Source: Paulinella micropora
Lineage: Eukaryota > Cercozoa > Imbricatea > Euglyphida
Direction: 5' to 3'
Assembly: GCA_009731375.1 (NCBI GenBank)
Contig: BJOX01000173.1
Location: forward strand, 482,055-546,054
Length of the DNA: 64,000 nucleotides
Shown piece after piece: positions 20,129 through 31,973 of this stretch. The translations under genes were made by a program, and so were the position numbers. Under the pieces are notes generated by a model. It did no database searches, had not been told where the DNA came from, and saw only the letters and a program-made list of their open reading frames with translations. Numbering within the stretch: the first letter of the stretch is position 1; each line of letters starts with the position of its first letter.

Positions 20129-21096
20129 TTTTTTTTTTTTTTTTTGAAGGTCGATACTTATTAATAATGTTACTAAGAATAATCTTACAAGTAATTAGAC
20201 TCCACTGAACCAAATGGCCACGCAATTACCACTGTAACGCACTGAGCTGGCAAAATTGAGCTTGTCTGATGTCAATCATTTCATGCCTTTACGGCTGAGG
20301 CGGAATTAGGCAAAGCGAAAGTCATCAAGTACAGATTGCACATCTCCAGATGAAACAGAGAACCTACGAATCCAAAGGGAGGGGAGTGGGTGCTTGCATG
20401 GATTTACAGTATCACATGGATGCAATATTTGCCAAGTGACAGCTGCGAAGAAATTCTGCATGTGAAAAATTAGTATGCACATAAATTAGTACGCATGGAG
20501 ATACTGCACTTTTCAGACAGGCGTTTAGATAGAAATTGAACTTCCATTCACATAATGTCATGCATTTATGTAGTGTAGGCGATAGCTGGGTGGAAGTGGC
20601 ATGTAAAGGAGCGCAACGAAAGTACGAATAAAAAACGCAAAAAGATGCTGAAGGCGGTATAAATAACGTAAAAAGTGCTGAAGCGGTCAGAATGACAGGT
20701 GTGAAGACTTGAAGTGGTACAGGATGCACAAAGGAACAGTGTGTGTTTGTGTATTTCGCGACGGAAAGAAAGTAATTTTGTTGCGCAAATACGGAAATAT
20801 TGTGCACAAGAAAAAAAAAAACGTTGCCAATAAGTAACAAAAAAAGTTGCCAATTGGCAACCAAAATCGCCAATTGGCAATTTCATGCACTTAAACAATA
20901 TTAATACCGGTATTAAGTAATCATCTAGCTTTTTCGTTTTGAGTCAAAAATTCAAATTAAACGGTAGCATTTCCCTAACATTTATTAATACGTCATTTTT
21001 GCGCCGGACGCATTGTAGCAGTTATGAATAATGTCAAAAATGCAAAGTTTTCAACAAAAACTGAAATTCCAACGAAAACTGAAAAACTCTCTCCGA

Positions 21097-21167
<71 letters not shown>

Positions 21168-22122
21168 TCTTGAAGGTCGATACTTATTAATAATGTTACT
21201 AAGAATAATCTTACAAGTAATTAGACTCCACTGAACCAAATGGCCACGCAATTACCACTGTAACGCACTGAGCTGGCAAAATTGAGCTTGTCTGATGTCA
21301 ATCATTTCATGCCTTTACGGCTGAGGCGGAATTAGGCAAAGCGAAAGTCATCAAGTACAGATTGCACATCTCCAGATGAAACAGAGAACCTACGAATCCA
21401 AAGGGAGGGGAGTGGGTGCTTGCATGGATTTACAGTATCACATGGATGCAATATTTGCCAAGTGACAGCTGCGAAGAAATTCTGCATGTGAAAAATTAGT
21501 ATGCACATAAATTAGTACGCATGGAGATACTGCACTTTTCAGACAGGCGTTTAGATAGAAATTGAACTTCCATTCACATAATGTCATGCATTTATGTAGT
21601 GTAGGCGATAGCTGGGTGGAAGTGGCATGTAAAGGAGCGCAACGAAAGTACGAATAAAAAACGCAAAAAGATGCTGAAGGCGGTATAAATAACGTAAAAA
21701 GTGCTGAAGCGGTCAGAATGACAGGTGTGAAGACTTGAAGTGGTACAGGATGCACAAAGGAACAGTGTGTGTTTGTGTATTTCGCGACGGAAAGAAAGTA
21801 ATTTTGTTGCGCAAATACGGAAATATTGTGCACAAGAAAAAAAAAAACGTTGCCAATAAGTAACAAAAAAAGTTGCCAATTGGCAACCAAAATCGCCAAT
21901 TGGCAATTTCATGCACTTAAACAATATTAATACCGGTATTAAGTAATCATCTAGCTTTTTCGTTTTGAGTCAAAAATTCAAATTAAACGGTAGCATTTCC
22001 CTAACATTTATTAATACGTCATTTTTGCGCCGGACGCATTGTAGCAGTTATGAATAATGTCAAAAATGCAAAGTTTTCAACAAAAACTGAAATTCCAACG
22101 AAAACTGAAAAACTCTCTCCGA

Positions 22123-22193
<71 letters not shown>

Positions 22194-22822
22194 TCTTGAA
22201 GGTCGATACTTATTAATAATGTTACTAAGAATAATCTTACAAGTAATTAGACTCCACTGAACCAAATGGCCACGCAATTACCACTGTAACGCACTGAGCT
22301 GGCAAAATTGAGCTTGTCTGATGTCAATCATTTCATGCCTTTACGGCTGAGGCGGAATTAGGCAAAGCGAAAGTCATCAAGTACAGATTGCACATCTCCA
22401 GATGAAACAGAGAACCTACGAATCCAAAGGGAGGGGAGTGGGTGCTTGCATGGATTTACAGTATCACATGGATGCAATATTTGCCAAGTGACAGCTGCGA
22501 AGAAATTCTGCATGTGAAAAATTAGTATGCACATAAATTAGTACGCATGGAGATACTGCACTTTTCAGACAGGCGTTTAGATAGAAATTGAACTTCCATT
22601 CACATAATGTCATGCATTTATGTAGTGTAGGCGATAGCTGGGTGGAAGTGGCATGTAAAGGAGCGCAACGAAAGTACGAATAAAAAACGCAAAAAGATGC
22701 TGAAGGCGGTATAAATAACGTAAAAAGTGCTGAAGCGGTCAGAATGACAGGAGGTGTGAAGACTTGAAGGGGTACAGGATGCACAAAGGAACAGTGTGTG
22801 TTTGTGTATTTCGCGACGGAAA
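19759..22822. repeat. Three tandem copies of a 1.03-kb unit
   Basis: Units start at 19,759, 20,772 and 21,798 with GTAATTTTGTTGCGCAAATA. Copies 2 and 3 are 1,026 and 1,025 bp and almost identical; copy 1 is 1,013 bp because of a shorter T tract. Each unit carries perfect palindromes (TTGCCAATTGGCAA), a (CT)n-T(n) tract and a moderately GC-rich part. ORFs of up to 153 codons repeat in each unit, but they lack a recognisable domain. Confidence 0.9.
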
Positions 22823-23007
22823 GGACAGCATCTGTGAGTGTTGGAAAGTAAGGAACGACTCAAACCCTGAAATTACCGAAGTCTCTACGTTTTCCACTAT
22901 CATAACCTGTACTAAAACTATGACCAAACCACAGAGACACTACAACTGCCTATTCTTCTGCTGCAAAAGTAACAAAAGTAACAAAAGCAACAGCAACAAC
23001 AATAGTT

Positions 23008-23008
23008 C

Positions 23009-23071
<63 letters not shown>

Positions 23072-23091
23072 TACTACTACTACTACTACTG

Positions 23092-23153
<62 letters not shown>

Positions 23154-23175
23154 ACTACTACTATTACTATTACTA
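23008..23175. repeat. (TAC)n/(TGC)n trinucleotide array
   Basis: Long uninterrupted TAC runs are followed by a short TGC block and mixed TAC/TAT. The adjacent open frames read only poly-Tyr, poly-Thr or poly-Ser. Confidence 0.95.
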
Positions 23176-23371
23176 CTGAGCATGGGTCTGCTTGGATTTG
23201 GTGGGTGAGGGAACAGCAAGGATATCGACAGCGATAGAATCTAACCCGTCTCATGGATTGGGTGTTGCAACGAATATATTCAATTTGCAGCATGCATAAT
23301 AAAACAATATCGATAAGTAAATTTTGAAGTGGCTGCGAGCATAAGGACGGAGAGACAGATATTTACAGGAA

Positions 23372-24405
23372 AGACTACCAAATTGTCTGAACTGATCGTA
23401 ATAACAGAAAGTTTGGAGCTTGTCGTTCTGGAGCACAGTCCACTTGCGAGACTTGTCTTCACCTAATCAAAAACTCTACGGTAGTGATAGTAGCTGTAGC
23501 AGTAGCTGTGGTGACAGGAGCAGCAATAGTGGTAGTAGTAGTAGTAGTCAGCAGCAGCAGCAGCAATCCAAAGTGACCTTCAAAGCGGACGAAGGTTTGT
23601 GGCTGCTGCGGGGAGCGGGACGCAATCTTAGTTTCAACTCCGTCATGGTACCGGAAGCCTTCGATCAAGGTTCCCATCAGATGGGCATGTGTGCGGTAGG
23701 CAAAAATGTAATGCGGAGTGGGGCTCTGATGCACATGAGATGCAGCAGCAACCCACTCCGTCTTTTGGAATTCACGGATTCCTTTCATGTCAGCTGGTTT
23801 TGGCGGAACACCATCCACTTTCGACATTGATGCAGCTGCTAAAAGAATAATGTTTGCAGGGCAAATTTCAGGAGGATTAGGCAAGGAGCGAAGGGTCGAT
23901 TCTGCTATCATAGTCATCTCTACTCCAGAGTAATCTTTCTCATCCTGCTTCCGCTTGTAGTGGACCGTCATCTTCCAGGACGTACCCACGGGGATGACGA
24001 ATGCGATGGGCTTAGGCCTAAAAGAACAGAAGAGCTCGTGGTGAAAATTATTACCTCTCCTTTCTTTTTTTCTTCCTTGCTTTCTGTCCGTGCCCCCCCC
24101 CCACCCATCTCTCTCTATCTCTGTCTGTCTCTCATCCTATCGAGGTACAGAAGCACAACAAAAATCACTTACAAAACGAGAGGACTGCCGTGGTTCGCCC
24201 ACGCCCACATCACTTCTGAGTGCCGCTTATGGTCCTCGCGATACAAGAGAACGTGGTGGACAACTTCAGCAACCACTGGCTTAAAACTCGTGACGAACAT
24301 AGTCTGGTTTATGTGGAAAGCTTCTCCGTGATGAAAATAATGATCGTCCATGGCAGGCTGTGCTCCAGGCATGCGGACGGTGTATTTTTCATGAGTGCTT
24401 GTGTC
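23372..24405 (-). CDS. Copper type II ascorbate-dependent monooxygenase (PHM-like), partial multi-exon gene
   Basis: Three exons are visible on the minus strand: 24,405-24,173, 24,017-23,578 and about 23,462-23,372. The first join uses TTACGCAG and GTAAGTG signals and keeps frame. Exon 1 reads KYTVRMPGAQPAMDDHY and then EVVHHVLLYR, the first paired copper-binding histidines. Exon 2 holds AYRTHAHLMGTLIEG, the second-site H-x-H, followed by RSPQQPQTF, both typical of PHM. Exon 3 continues with LQNDKLQTFCYYDQ. The family hydroxylates the alpha carbon of C-terminal glycine in secreted peptides, or related substrates. N-terminal exons, signal peptide and the later methionine ligand exon were not found. 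The donor after exon 2 (GTCACT) is non-standard, so that boundary is uncertain. Confidence 0.75.
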
Positions 24406-24624
24406 CTGCGTAATAGCACACAGACATAGTGAATGTGACGTTTTTGGAATAAAACACAAGATGCTCATGGCCCAAGAGCTTCAAACTTGCAAAATCAATC
24501 ACCGTTTCATATCCTTACTTCGTGTTGATTTTAAAACAACAATGGCTACGATACCAGTAACAATTTCAAGCAGTACTTAAGGCTTAGTCACAAAGAGGAA
24601 GATAGACAGAACGAGATATAGTGG

Positions 24625-24675
24625 CAGGTAGGTAGGTAGGTAGGTAGGTAGGTAGGTAGGTAGATAGATAGATAA

Positions 24676-24715
<40 letters not shown>

Positions 24716-24778
24716 GATAGATAGATAAGATAGATAGATAAGATAGATAGATAAGATAGATAGATAAGATAGATAGAT

Positions 24779-24839
<61 letters not shown>

Positions 24840-24848
24840 GGATAGATG

Positions 24849-24900
<52 letters not shown>

Positions 24901-25038
24901 TGTTTGGTCTATCAGCTCTGCACATCCGAAAACATAGGCATCCATTCCACCCCGCCGCCAATCGGCGACTGGGTAGCGGGTTTGGAAGGAGCACTAAGCT
25001 CGATAGATAGATAGATAGCTAGATAGATAGATAGATAA

Positions 25039-25094
<56 letters not shown>

Positions 25095-25095
25095 T
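24625..25095. repeat. (GGTA)n and (GATA)n arrays
   Basis: GGTA repeats grade into long GATA/GATAA arrays at 24,661-24,900. After ~95 bp of unique sequence, GATA resumes at about 24,998-25,094. A CAGACAG-rich degenerate stretch follows to about 25,230. Confidence 0.95.
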
Positions 25096-25412
25096 CCCAA
25101 AAACGTGCATGGCCCCTACTTGGCATATCAGACACAGACAGGCAGGACAGACAGGACAGACAGGATAGACGGACAGACAGACAGACACAGACATAGACAG
25201 ATAGACAGATAGATAGACAAGCAGACAGATTCGGTTTCAGCGGATCCTTCCCCACATCTTTCAAAAACAAGCAGACCCTAACTACCGCAATAACACAACA
25301 AAGAGATTTTTAAAGATTTTAAATGTTAGTCACCTCAAACATTTAGAGCCAAGCCCGACAGACAACAGACATTTAGAACAGGAATAGAACATCGGAACAC
25401 ACGCAAGTGATG

Positions 25413-25535
25413 CTAAAGTCGAGGAGCAAAATAGAATAAAGTGATGCAGTTATTGTGACTTGTGTAGACCCATTCATCTCCCACAAGTGCAGGTGGTGGG
25501 ATGTCGATCACTCGCGAGTAATTGTATCCCCAAGC
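25413..25535 (-). CDS. Possible terminal exon of an unidentified gene
   Basis: A good acceptor (ACCTTACAG) on the minus strand is followed by a 40-codon open frame beginning AWGYNYSRVIDIPPPALVGD and ending in TAG at 25,413. The composition looks protein-like and not repeat-derived. I do not recognise the family and no upstream exon was assigned. It could also be chance. Confidence 0.25.
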   Translation of the reverse strand, partial: AWGYNYSRVIDIPPPALVGDEWVYTSHNNCITLFYFAPRL

Positions 25536-25805
25536 CTGTAAGGTACATAAAATATGGAATCTGAATCTATACCATCAGTGAGCTCTACCAAAGAAAAGAG
25601 TGCTGATAGCACCAACCAAGCCATGGATGTTTGATTCAAACAGCCAAATCTGTGACTAACATGTGGTACGAAAAACGTTCTGTAGGGTCACAACACTGAT
25701 GTAATAAATTTCAAATAAACCTGCGCCGACCAAATATCTCGTGTAAATCGGTAAACCGGGTCAAGTGTAGAACAGAAAGGACTGGGAGGGCTGATACCTC
25801 CTCCA

Positions 25806-26783
25806 ACTCTACTCTACTCTCTTCCTCCTCCTCCTCCTCCTCCTCCTCGTCTTCTTCTTCTTCTTCTTCTTCTTCTTCTTCTTCTTCTTCTTCTTCTTCT
25901 TCTTCTTCTTCTTCTTCTTCTTCTTCTTCTTCTTCTTCTTCTTCTTCTTCTTCTTCTTCTTCTTCTTCTTCTTCTTCTTCTTCTTCTTCTTCTTCTTCTT
26001 CTTCTTCTTCTTCTGCTTCTGCTTCTGCTTCTTCTTCTTCTTCTTCTTCTTTTGCCTTTTTGATTTAATGAAGTTACTTGTACAAGTGACCTCTGGTCAT
26101 CTATACAAATCGTTAGCCCGAGGGCCATTGATTTAACTAAGACGGTGACTCTTATATTATTAATATTATTAAAGTCGTTGTAATACATTAAAGTCTTCTT
26201 CTTCTTCTTCTTCTTCTTCTTCTTCTTCTTCTTCTTCTTCTTCTTCTTCTTCTTCTTCTTCTTCTTCTTCTTCTTCTTCTTCTTCTTCTTCTTCTTCTTC
26301 TTCTTCTTCTTCTCCTCATCCTCCTCCTCCTTTAATGAAAGCGAAATTGTACAGAGACTAGATTCAGAAGTTAGTCAGAAATCGAACGAGAAATGAAATA
26401 TAAACCAGATATGATAGAGGAAACAAAAATGGGAAAATAAACATAAATGTAAATATGAGGGGAGAAATAGAGGGGAAAATATAAGAGGAAACTAGATATG
26501 ATAAGATACAGAAAAGGCAGGAAAAGGGGAAAATGAGAGGAAAAACTAAGAGCTAAAGAAAAGGAAAAGAGGAAAAAAAGACTAAATCCTCTTCTTCTTC
26601 TTCTTCTTCTTCTTCCTCCTCCTCCTCCTTCTCTCCTCCTCCCTCCTCCTCCTCCTCCTCTTCCTCCTCCTCCTACTTCTTCTTCTTCTTCTTCCTCCTC
26701 CCCCTCATCCTCCTCCTCCTCCTCCTCCTTCTTCTTCTTCTTCTTCTTCTTCTTCTTCTTCTTCTTCTTCTTCTTCTTCTTCT

Positions 26784-26839
<56 letters not shown>

Positions 26840-26888
26840 TTCCTCCTCCTCCTCCTCCTTCTCTTCTTCTTCTTCTTCTTCTTCTTCT

Positions 26889-26953
<65 letters not shown>

Positions 26954-27005
26954 TTCTTCTTCTTCTTCCTCCTCCTCCTCCTCCTCCTCCTCCCAATTTG
27001 TTTCT
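25806..27005. repeat. Very long (TTC)n/(TCC)n arrays
   Basis: TTC and TCC arrays occupy about 25,818-26,052, 26,193-26,332 and 26,591-26,993. Between them lie two unique spacers (26,053-26,192 and 26,333-26,590), the second A-rich. Frames across them encode only poly-Arg, poly-Glu or poly-Lys and are not genes. Confidence 0.97.
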
Positions 27006-27174
27006 CTCAGGACTTTGTACCTCTTGTCCTCCAATCTTATTCTGCTTCTCAATAATCTTGCTGTTGTCATCAGTCATCGCAGCAAATCATGAACAAATGA
27101 ATGAATGAATGAATGAATATGAATAAATGAACGAACAACGGCAAGTAAGTAAACAAACAAACAAATAAACAAAC

Positions 27175-27205
<31 letters not shown>

Positions 27206-27264
27206 TGAAATGACTAAAATAAACAAAATAAAGAAATAAGTAACTTCTTTTTCTTTTTACTTCT

Positions 27265-27268
<4 letters not shown>

Positions 27269-27295
<27 letters not shown>

Positions 27296-27865
27296 AAGAA
27301 GAAGAAGAAGAAGAAGAAGAAGAAGAAGAAGAAAGAAGGAAGAAAGAAGAAAGAAGAAAGAAGAAAGAGAAAGAAGAAGAAGAAGAAGAAGAAGAAGAAG
27401 AAGAAGAAAGAACAAAAAAGAAGAAAGAAGAAAGAAGAAAGAAGAAAGAAGGAGAAGAAGGAGAAGAAGGAGAAGAAGAAAAAGAAGGAGAAGAAGGAGA
27501 AGAAGGAGAAGAAGGAGAAGAAAGGACAAGAAGGAGAGGAAGGAGAGGAAGGAGAAGAAGGAGAAGAAGGAGAAGAAGGAGAAGGAGGAGAAGAAGGAGA
27601 AGAAGGAGAAGGAGGAGAAGGAGGAGAAGCAGAAGGAGGAGAAGAAGGAGAAGAAGGAGAAGAAGGAGAAGAAGGAGCAGAAGGAGCAGAAGGAGCAGGA
27701 GCAGAAGGAGCAGGAGCAGAAGGAGCAGAAGAAGAAGAAGAAGAAGAAGAAGGAGGAGGAGGAGGAGAAGAGGGAGGAGGAGGAGGAGGAGAAGAAGAAG
27801 AAGAAGAAGAAGAAGAAGAAGAAGAAGAAGAAGAAGAAGAAGCAGAAGAAGAAGAAGAAGAACAG
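27269..27865. repeat. (GAA)n/(GGA)n array upstream of the desaturase gene
   Basis: Pure GAA runs grade into GAAGGA and GCAGAAGGA variants. The reverse frames (poly-Leu, poly-Phe, poly-Ser) are repeat artefacts. The array abuts the 5' side of the desaturase reading frame. Confidence 0.97.
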
Positions 27866-28031
27866 CAACATCCTGGATAACCGGGCGTTTCTGTCGATTT
27901 GTGTCGGCAGGAGAAAATGAGCGAAACTCGTAAGCTGGGTAAGGGGCTCCTGTTTTCCGCCTTTGCAAACTTGGGCGCCACCTCCCTTCCCTTCTGCATC
28001 TGGGCATATGGGAATTGGGGTTGCGCAATGG
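27727..28031 (+). repeat. Duplicate of the desaturase 5' end next to a gap; probably an assembly artefact
   Basis: The sequence from about 27,700 to 28,031 recurs apparently identically at about 28,045-28,402, on the other side of a 10-N gap at 28,032-28,041. It includes part of the GAA array and the first ~38 codons of the desaturase. Such exact duplication flanking a placeholder gap is typical of two overlapping contigs that were not merged. Confidence 0.8.
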
Positions 28032-28289
28032 NNNNNNNNNNAAGATGGAGCAGAAGGAGCAGAAGGAGCAGGAGCAGAAGGAGCAGGAGCAGAAGGAGCA
28101 GAAGAAGAAGAAGAAGAAGAAGAAGGAGGAGGAGGAGGAGAAGAGGGAGGAGGAGGAGGAGGAGAAGAAGAAGAAGAAGAAGAAGAAGAAGAAGAAGAAG
28201 AAGAAGAAGAAGAAGCAGAAGAAGAAGAAGAAGAACAGCAACATCCTGGATAACCGGGCGTTTCTGTCGATTTGTGTCGGCAGGAGAAA

Positions 28290-29024
28290 ATGAGCGAAAC
28301 TCGTAAGCTGGGTAAGGGGCTCCTGTTTTCCGCCTTTGCAAACTTGGGCGCCACCTCCCTTCCCTTCTGCATCTGGGCATATGGGAATTGGGGTTGCGCA
28401 ATGGCGCTGTGCTTGTACTTTGCGGCACACGCGATAGACTACCTGACCTCCGACGCGACACAGGAAAACCTCAACACCATGTGGGCGCTCGGTTTCAGTG
28501 GGAGTTACGTGGCGGGGTGCTACATCTTCAACGCGTTGACTTGGTGGGTTGGGATCAAGCTGGCTGTAGAGCAGCTGGCGGCCACGAGTGCGGCCCGCTG
28601 TGACCTTCCCTTGCTGTTGCACGTCGCCGCCACGCTAGCCACCACCGAAGTCTTCTTCTTCTTCTCCCATCGCGCCCTCCACTACTACGCACCCAGACTC
28701 CACCTGCTTCACCATTGCTGCAAGCGACCCAGCTATACCACCAACCTTTTCTTTCACCCCTTGGACCTTGCAGTGGAGTTCGCGGGCCCTGTGGCAGCGG
28801 TAGTGCTTTTGAACACCTTGGTCTTTCGTGACCCGTGGGCCATGGTCTGCAGCTTTGGAGTGGTAGTTGGCTGGTACGGCGCTGACCACGACGAGTATCT
28901 GCAGCTCCCGCACTATCTCCACCACCGCTCCGCCACTGGCTGCTACACCATCTATGTGCGTACCAGGCTGGAGCTTGCTAATGACGGAGTCAAGCGCCTG
29001 CTATTTCAAAAGAAATCCTCTTAA
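28290..29024 (+). CDS. Sterol desaturase / fatty acid hydroxylase family protein (244 aa)
   Basis: This intact frame starts at the first ATG (MSETRKLGKG). Hydrophobic membrane segments lie around residues 11-48, 64-90, 106-125 and 164-195. Histidine boxes of the family are visible: HRALH at 127-131, HLLHH at 138-142 and HYLHH at 208-212. These ligate the di-iron centre that uses oxygen to hydroxylate or desaturate lipid substrates in the ER membrane. The substrate cannot be read from sequence. The AG before the start (GTCGGCAG) could be a splice acceptor, so an upstream exon is possible. Its first ~38 codons are duplicated upstream around an assembly gap. No intron interrupts the frame. Confidence 0.85.
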   Translation: MSETRKLGKGLLFSAFANLGATSLPFCIWAYGNWGCAMALCLYFAAHAIDYLTSDATQENLNTMWALGFSGSYVAGCYIFNALTWWVGIKLAVEQLAATSAARCDLPLLLHVAATLATTEVFFFFSHRALHYYAPRLHLLHHCCKRPSYTTNLFFHPLDLAVEFAGPVAAVVLLNTLVFRDPWAMVCSFGVVVGWYGADHDEYLQLPHYLHHRSATGCYTIYVRTRLELANDGVKRLLFQKKSS

Positions 29025-31429
29025 GGAGAAGAATGACAAAGACCATATCCCATCATGATGGGCGAATCAAGTCACTGTCACTCCCATAAGAATTCTGGAT
29101 ATCCTCTTCGACCTCAGGATGGGTGGCTTTCGTCTGATTCCGCAGGCCGGATGCTTGGAACGACATCTAGATTGTCACGCTCTCTTTATCCTTACTAGTG
29201 TCACGGTAATTTAAGCGTATTCTTCTAGCTGATAGTAAAATCCTTGCAGGTGTTCAGTGATGCCGTCATAGATAGGTGCGTGAGACATAAACTGTTTCCA
29301 GTTGGTGTATTGTTGTCGCACTTTCTACTAGTTCGCTGTCTGGCTAGTCAGTTCTGAGTTTCTGCCTTCGGATTAAAGTGTCTGTGTGCAACCCGACTTC
29401 TAACGGCCCTCGGAGTCGCCAGGCGAACCGCTGTGAAAGGTGAGGGAAGGTCCGTGCCACTGAGTGACAGGTTTATACCAATGAACAGTTATGAGCCGCT
29501 GGGATAATAAGTTCATCCGCAGTTAAGACTGTAACTGCTACTCAATGTCAAGGTTCAGTACGCAATGCCTAAATACGTCCGTTACGCACAACTTCAATTG
29601 ACTACGAACTATCAAAATAGTAACAGTCAGGCTCACTTTGCAACTTGAATACTTGCCACAGTCAGAAAATAATTACTGGTTACTGAGGACTTAACTGGTG
29701 ACCATCCAACGTCGAAGTTGAAATGTGTCGGCCACTGCCCTCTATCTTTTTCCTCAGCAACTACTCAGACTTCACGTGGAACTCACTTGAAAAAGCCACT
29801 CAGTGTCCGGCTGAGGGCCACGGTCAGCCACGGTCAGCACTCAGCCTAGACGGTGTCGAATCATTTAAAATAATAACTTCAACCTACTCAAAGGACAGTG
29901 AGCAGACTGAGTCAATTTGTTAGAGTCAATACTAAGCGGGTTGTATTAATACAGGCCGCTGTACTACGTCACCTACCGTGACCGATTCAGTATGACCCGG
30001 CCGGTCCGTAGGATGCGTGGCACGGTCGACTCATGATAGCCTGAGATCCGCCGGGCCCATCCTTCAACTAAGAATCAGGAGTCCGACGTGCCGGGCCGTG
30101 AATCCTGTTGTTCAACTCAAGTTGAGCCTGTCTGTGCCGCCTTTTCAATAAAGCTTGATGTACAGTCGGATCATGCGGCGATCGTGCCAGGACTAGCGTA
30201 ACTGAGCTTCGGAACCGGTCCGGAGCCTCCGACTCGTGACGGCGGCTTGCTAGGGGGGCATCTGTGTCACGTAGCCTGACTCGCGGTAAGAACACTGTAC
30301 TGAGATGTATATTCGGCGGGCCCGCAGTGCACATAGGATGTAGAGTGTTTCTGTGCCAGTGGCAGAGTCACAGTGCCAACTTATGATGTATTAATACGTC
30401 CCCGATGATCAAATTTCAAGTTTAACTGTCGATTTTTTGGCACAATCATTCAAGTTGTGATTAAAAATATTATTGACTGGTAACTTTCTGTGTATTAATA
30501 AATCATGTTGAGGGAGCCGGCTCTAAACAATCAAGTTGAAACAGTATTAATATTAATATTAATATTAATAAAAAAATTGAAAAAAAATTATTTGATTCAA
30601 AAAAACCAACATGCAACTTCACAACTAGTTTTTTGTTTTTTTCAATGAGGTTTTCGTAATATATTATTCCATCACTTTCTTTATGAACATGTATAATTTC
30701 TATTGAATAAAATTACATATTCCATTCTAAATTTTTTTTTGAATTCTACCTGACATTTTACCATGGGAGAACCTACATATGATGACAACTTGATGTATGT
30801 ATTATATATATTAATCATTAATATTGTAACATTGTCGGAGGATAGGTGGGTATGTGAGGAAGCACGTTGTGTTTTTTTTACTTAAATATAGATTTATTGT
30901 ATAAATACTAATATCAAGTTAATATTAATATCATAGTAAAAAACATTAAGAAAAATCGATTTTTCAGTGTATATAAAAAAAAAAATCGCCTCGCGGCGAG
31001 CCCTCAAGTTATTAATAAATTTCACATTTTGGTACGCAGTATCCTGAGGTAAGCCTTAGTATTAATGATAAGTGCCGCTATGACTAATTACTCTCACACT
31101 TCCTACGATTCTCGTTACCGTGAATAATACTGAAATATTAAATATTTTTAATAATAAATAACAATCAACCTAACGACATGAAGACTGGAATACCTAACGT
31201 AGAGTGACTCCGTAATCTCCAAGCCAAAGATAACCAACAGACCGGAACATAGAGTACCGGTAATGCCATTATATACCGGGCAATGAATAATTTATTAATA
31301 ATAGTATTTGGTCATACCGGCCCACCCCAAGGACAATTACCTGTTTTACCTATATCACTCTAAGTGCAACGGTGAATTCAAAAATTGGCACACAAACAAG
31401 GGAAGCTTTCGCACTGAGACCCTTTGGCT
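29025..31429. other. Intergenic region without recognised genes
   Basis: About 29,025-30,380 is mixed-composition sequence with only short frames. From about 30,380 it is AT-rich with runs of TATTAATATTAATATT. No RNA gene, long repeat or conserved domain was recognised apart from the host repeat at 31,280-31,380. Confidence 0.55.
31280..31380 (+). repeat. Dispersed host repeat, left copy
   Basis: This is about 100 bp sharing long identical blocks, such as AATTTATTAATAATAGTATT and ACCTATATCACTCTAAGTG, with 54,693-54,792 in the same orientation. It lies 50 bp outside the provirus. Confidence 0.8.
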
Positions 31430-31435
31430 CAGTTT
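31430..31435. repeat. Target-site duplication, left (CAGTTT)
   Basis: CAGTTT directly precedes the left terminal inverted repeat and recurs directly after the right one at 51,652-51,657. Six base pairs is the usual duplication for Polinton-type integrases. The shared string can be read as CTCAGTTT if two terminal TIR bases are counted as target. Confidence 0.85.
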
Positions 31436-31784
31436 AGTAGATGATAACCCAGAACTCGTCAAGAATTTAATCAATTCTTGACCTCGTCTGGGTTGTTTGA
31501 GCCTTCCTGTTGATAGTAAATACTAAGCCTTAAAACGGCAAAATAAAAAAGCGAAATTTTTTGATAAATACAAGAAAGCAAAATAAATAAATTCGTTTTC
31601 CTGTATTTCAAAAAACAAGACGAAAAAAATGATAGCCACAAAAAAGCAGTAAAAAAAAAATGAGAACCATAAAAAGCAGTAAAAAAAAAATAAGAACCAT
31701 AAAAAAGCAGTAAAAAAATCCAACAAGTAGATATAAAGAAACAAAAACAACCAAATAGCCTTCTACAGTACACTACAAGAAAAA
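31436..31784 (+). repeat. Left terminal inverted repeat of the provirus
   Basis: It starts AGTAGATGATAACCC and matches the complement of 51,307-51,651 at well over 90% identity, with differences mostly in A-runs. The outer part (31,448-31,492) is an imperfect palindrome with a TAATC centre. The inner part holds three ~29-bp tandem units built on AAAAAGCAGTAAAAAA. A 100-codon Phe-rich frame in the repeat is probably a by-product of the A/T runs. Confidence 0.95.
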
Positions 31785-31973
31785 AGTATGTATCATTAAA
31801 TTGACCTTTTTCGTCTTACTCTTCCAACTTCAACTCAACCACCTACCACACACAAGTATTGTATGAGTAAATCTCTTTGAAATGAAGAGGGCTTTTGCCC
31901 AATTTTTTTAAATTGAATACGCACTAGTTTATACTCCTATACGCAAAAGGAGTTAGTAGTAAAAACTACTATT

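Noticed and set aside
22950-23293. Long poly-Ser, poly-Val, poly-Ala and poly-Tyr frames
   Set aside because: They are translations of TAC/TGC microsatellites and occur in several frames at once.
25814-28461. Long poly-Arg, poly-Glu, poly-Leu and poly-Ser frames up to 452 codons
   Set aside because: They lie entirely in (TTC)n/(GAA)n arrays. The only non-repeat coding part is the plus-strand desaturase.
31471-31773. Phe-rich 100-codon frame in both TIRs (also 51,317-51,616)
   Set aside because: It follows from the A/T-run tandem repeats. Indels between the two TIRs change its reading, which argues against selection on a protein.
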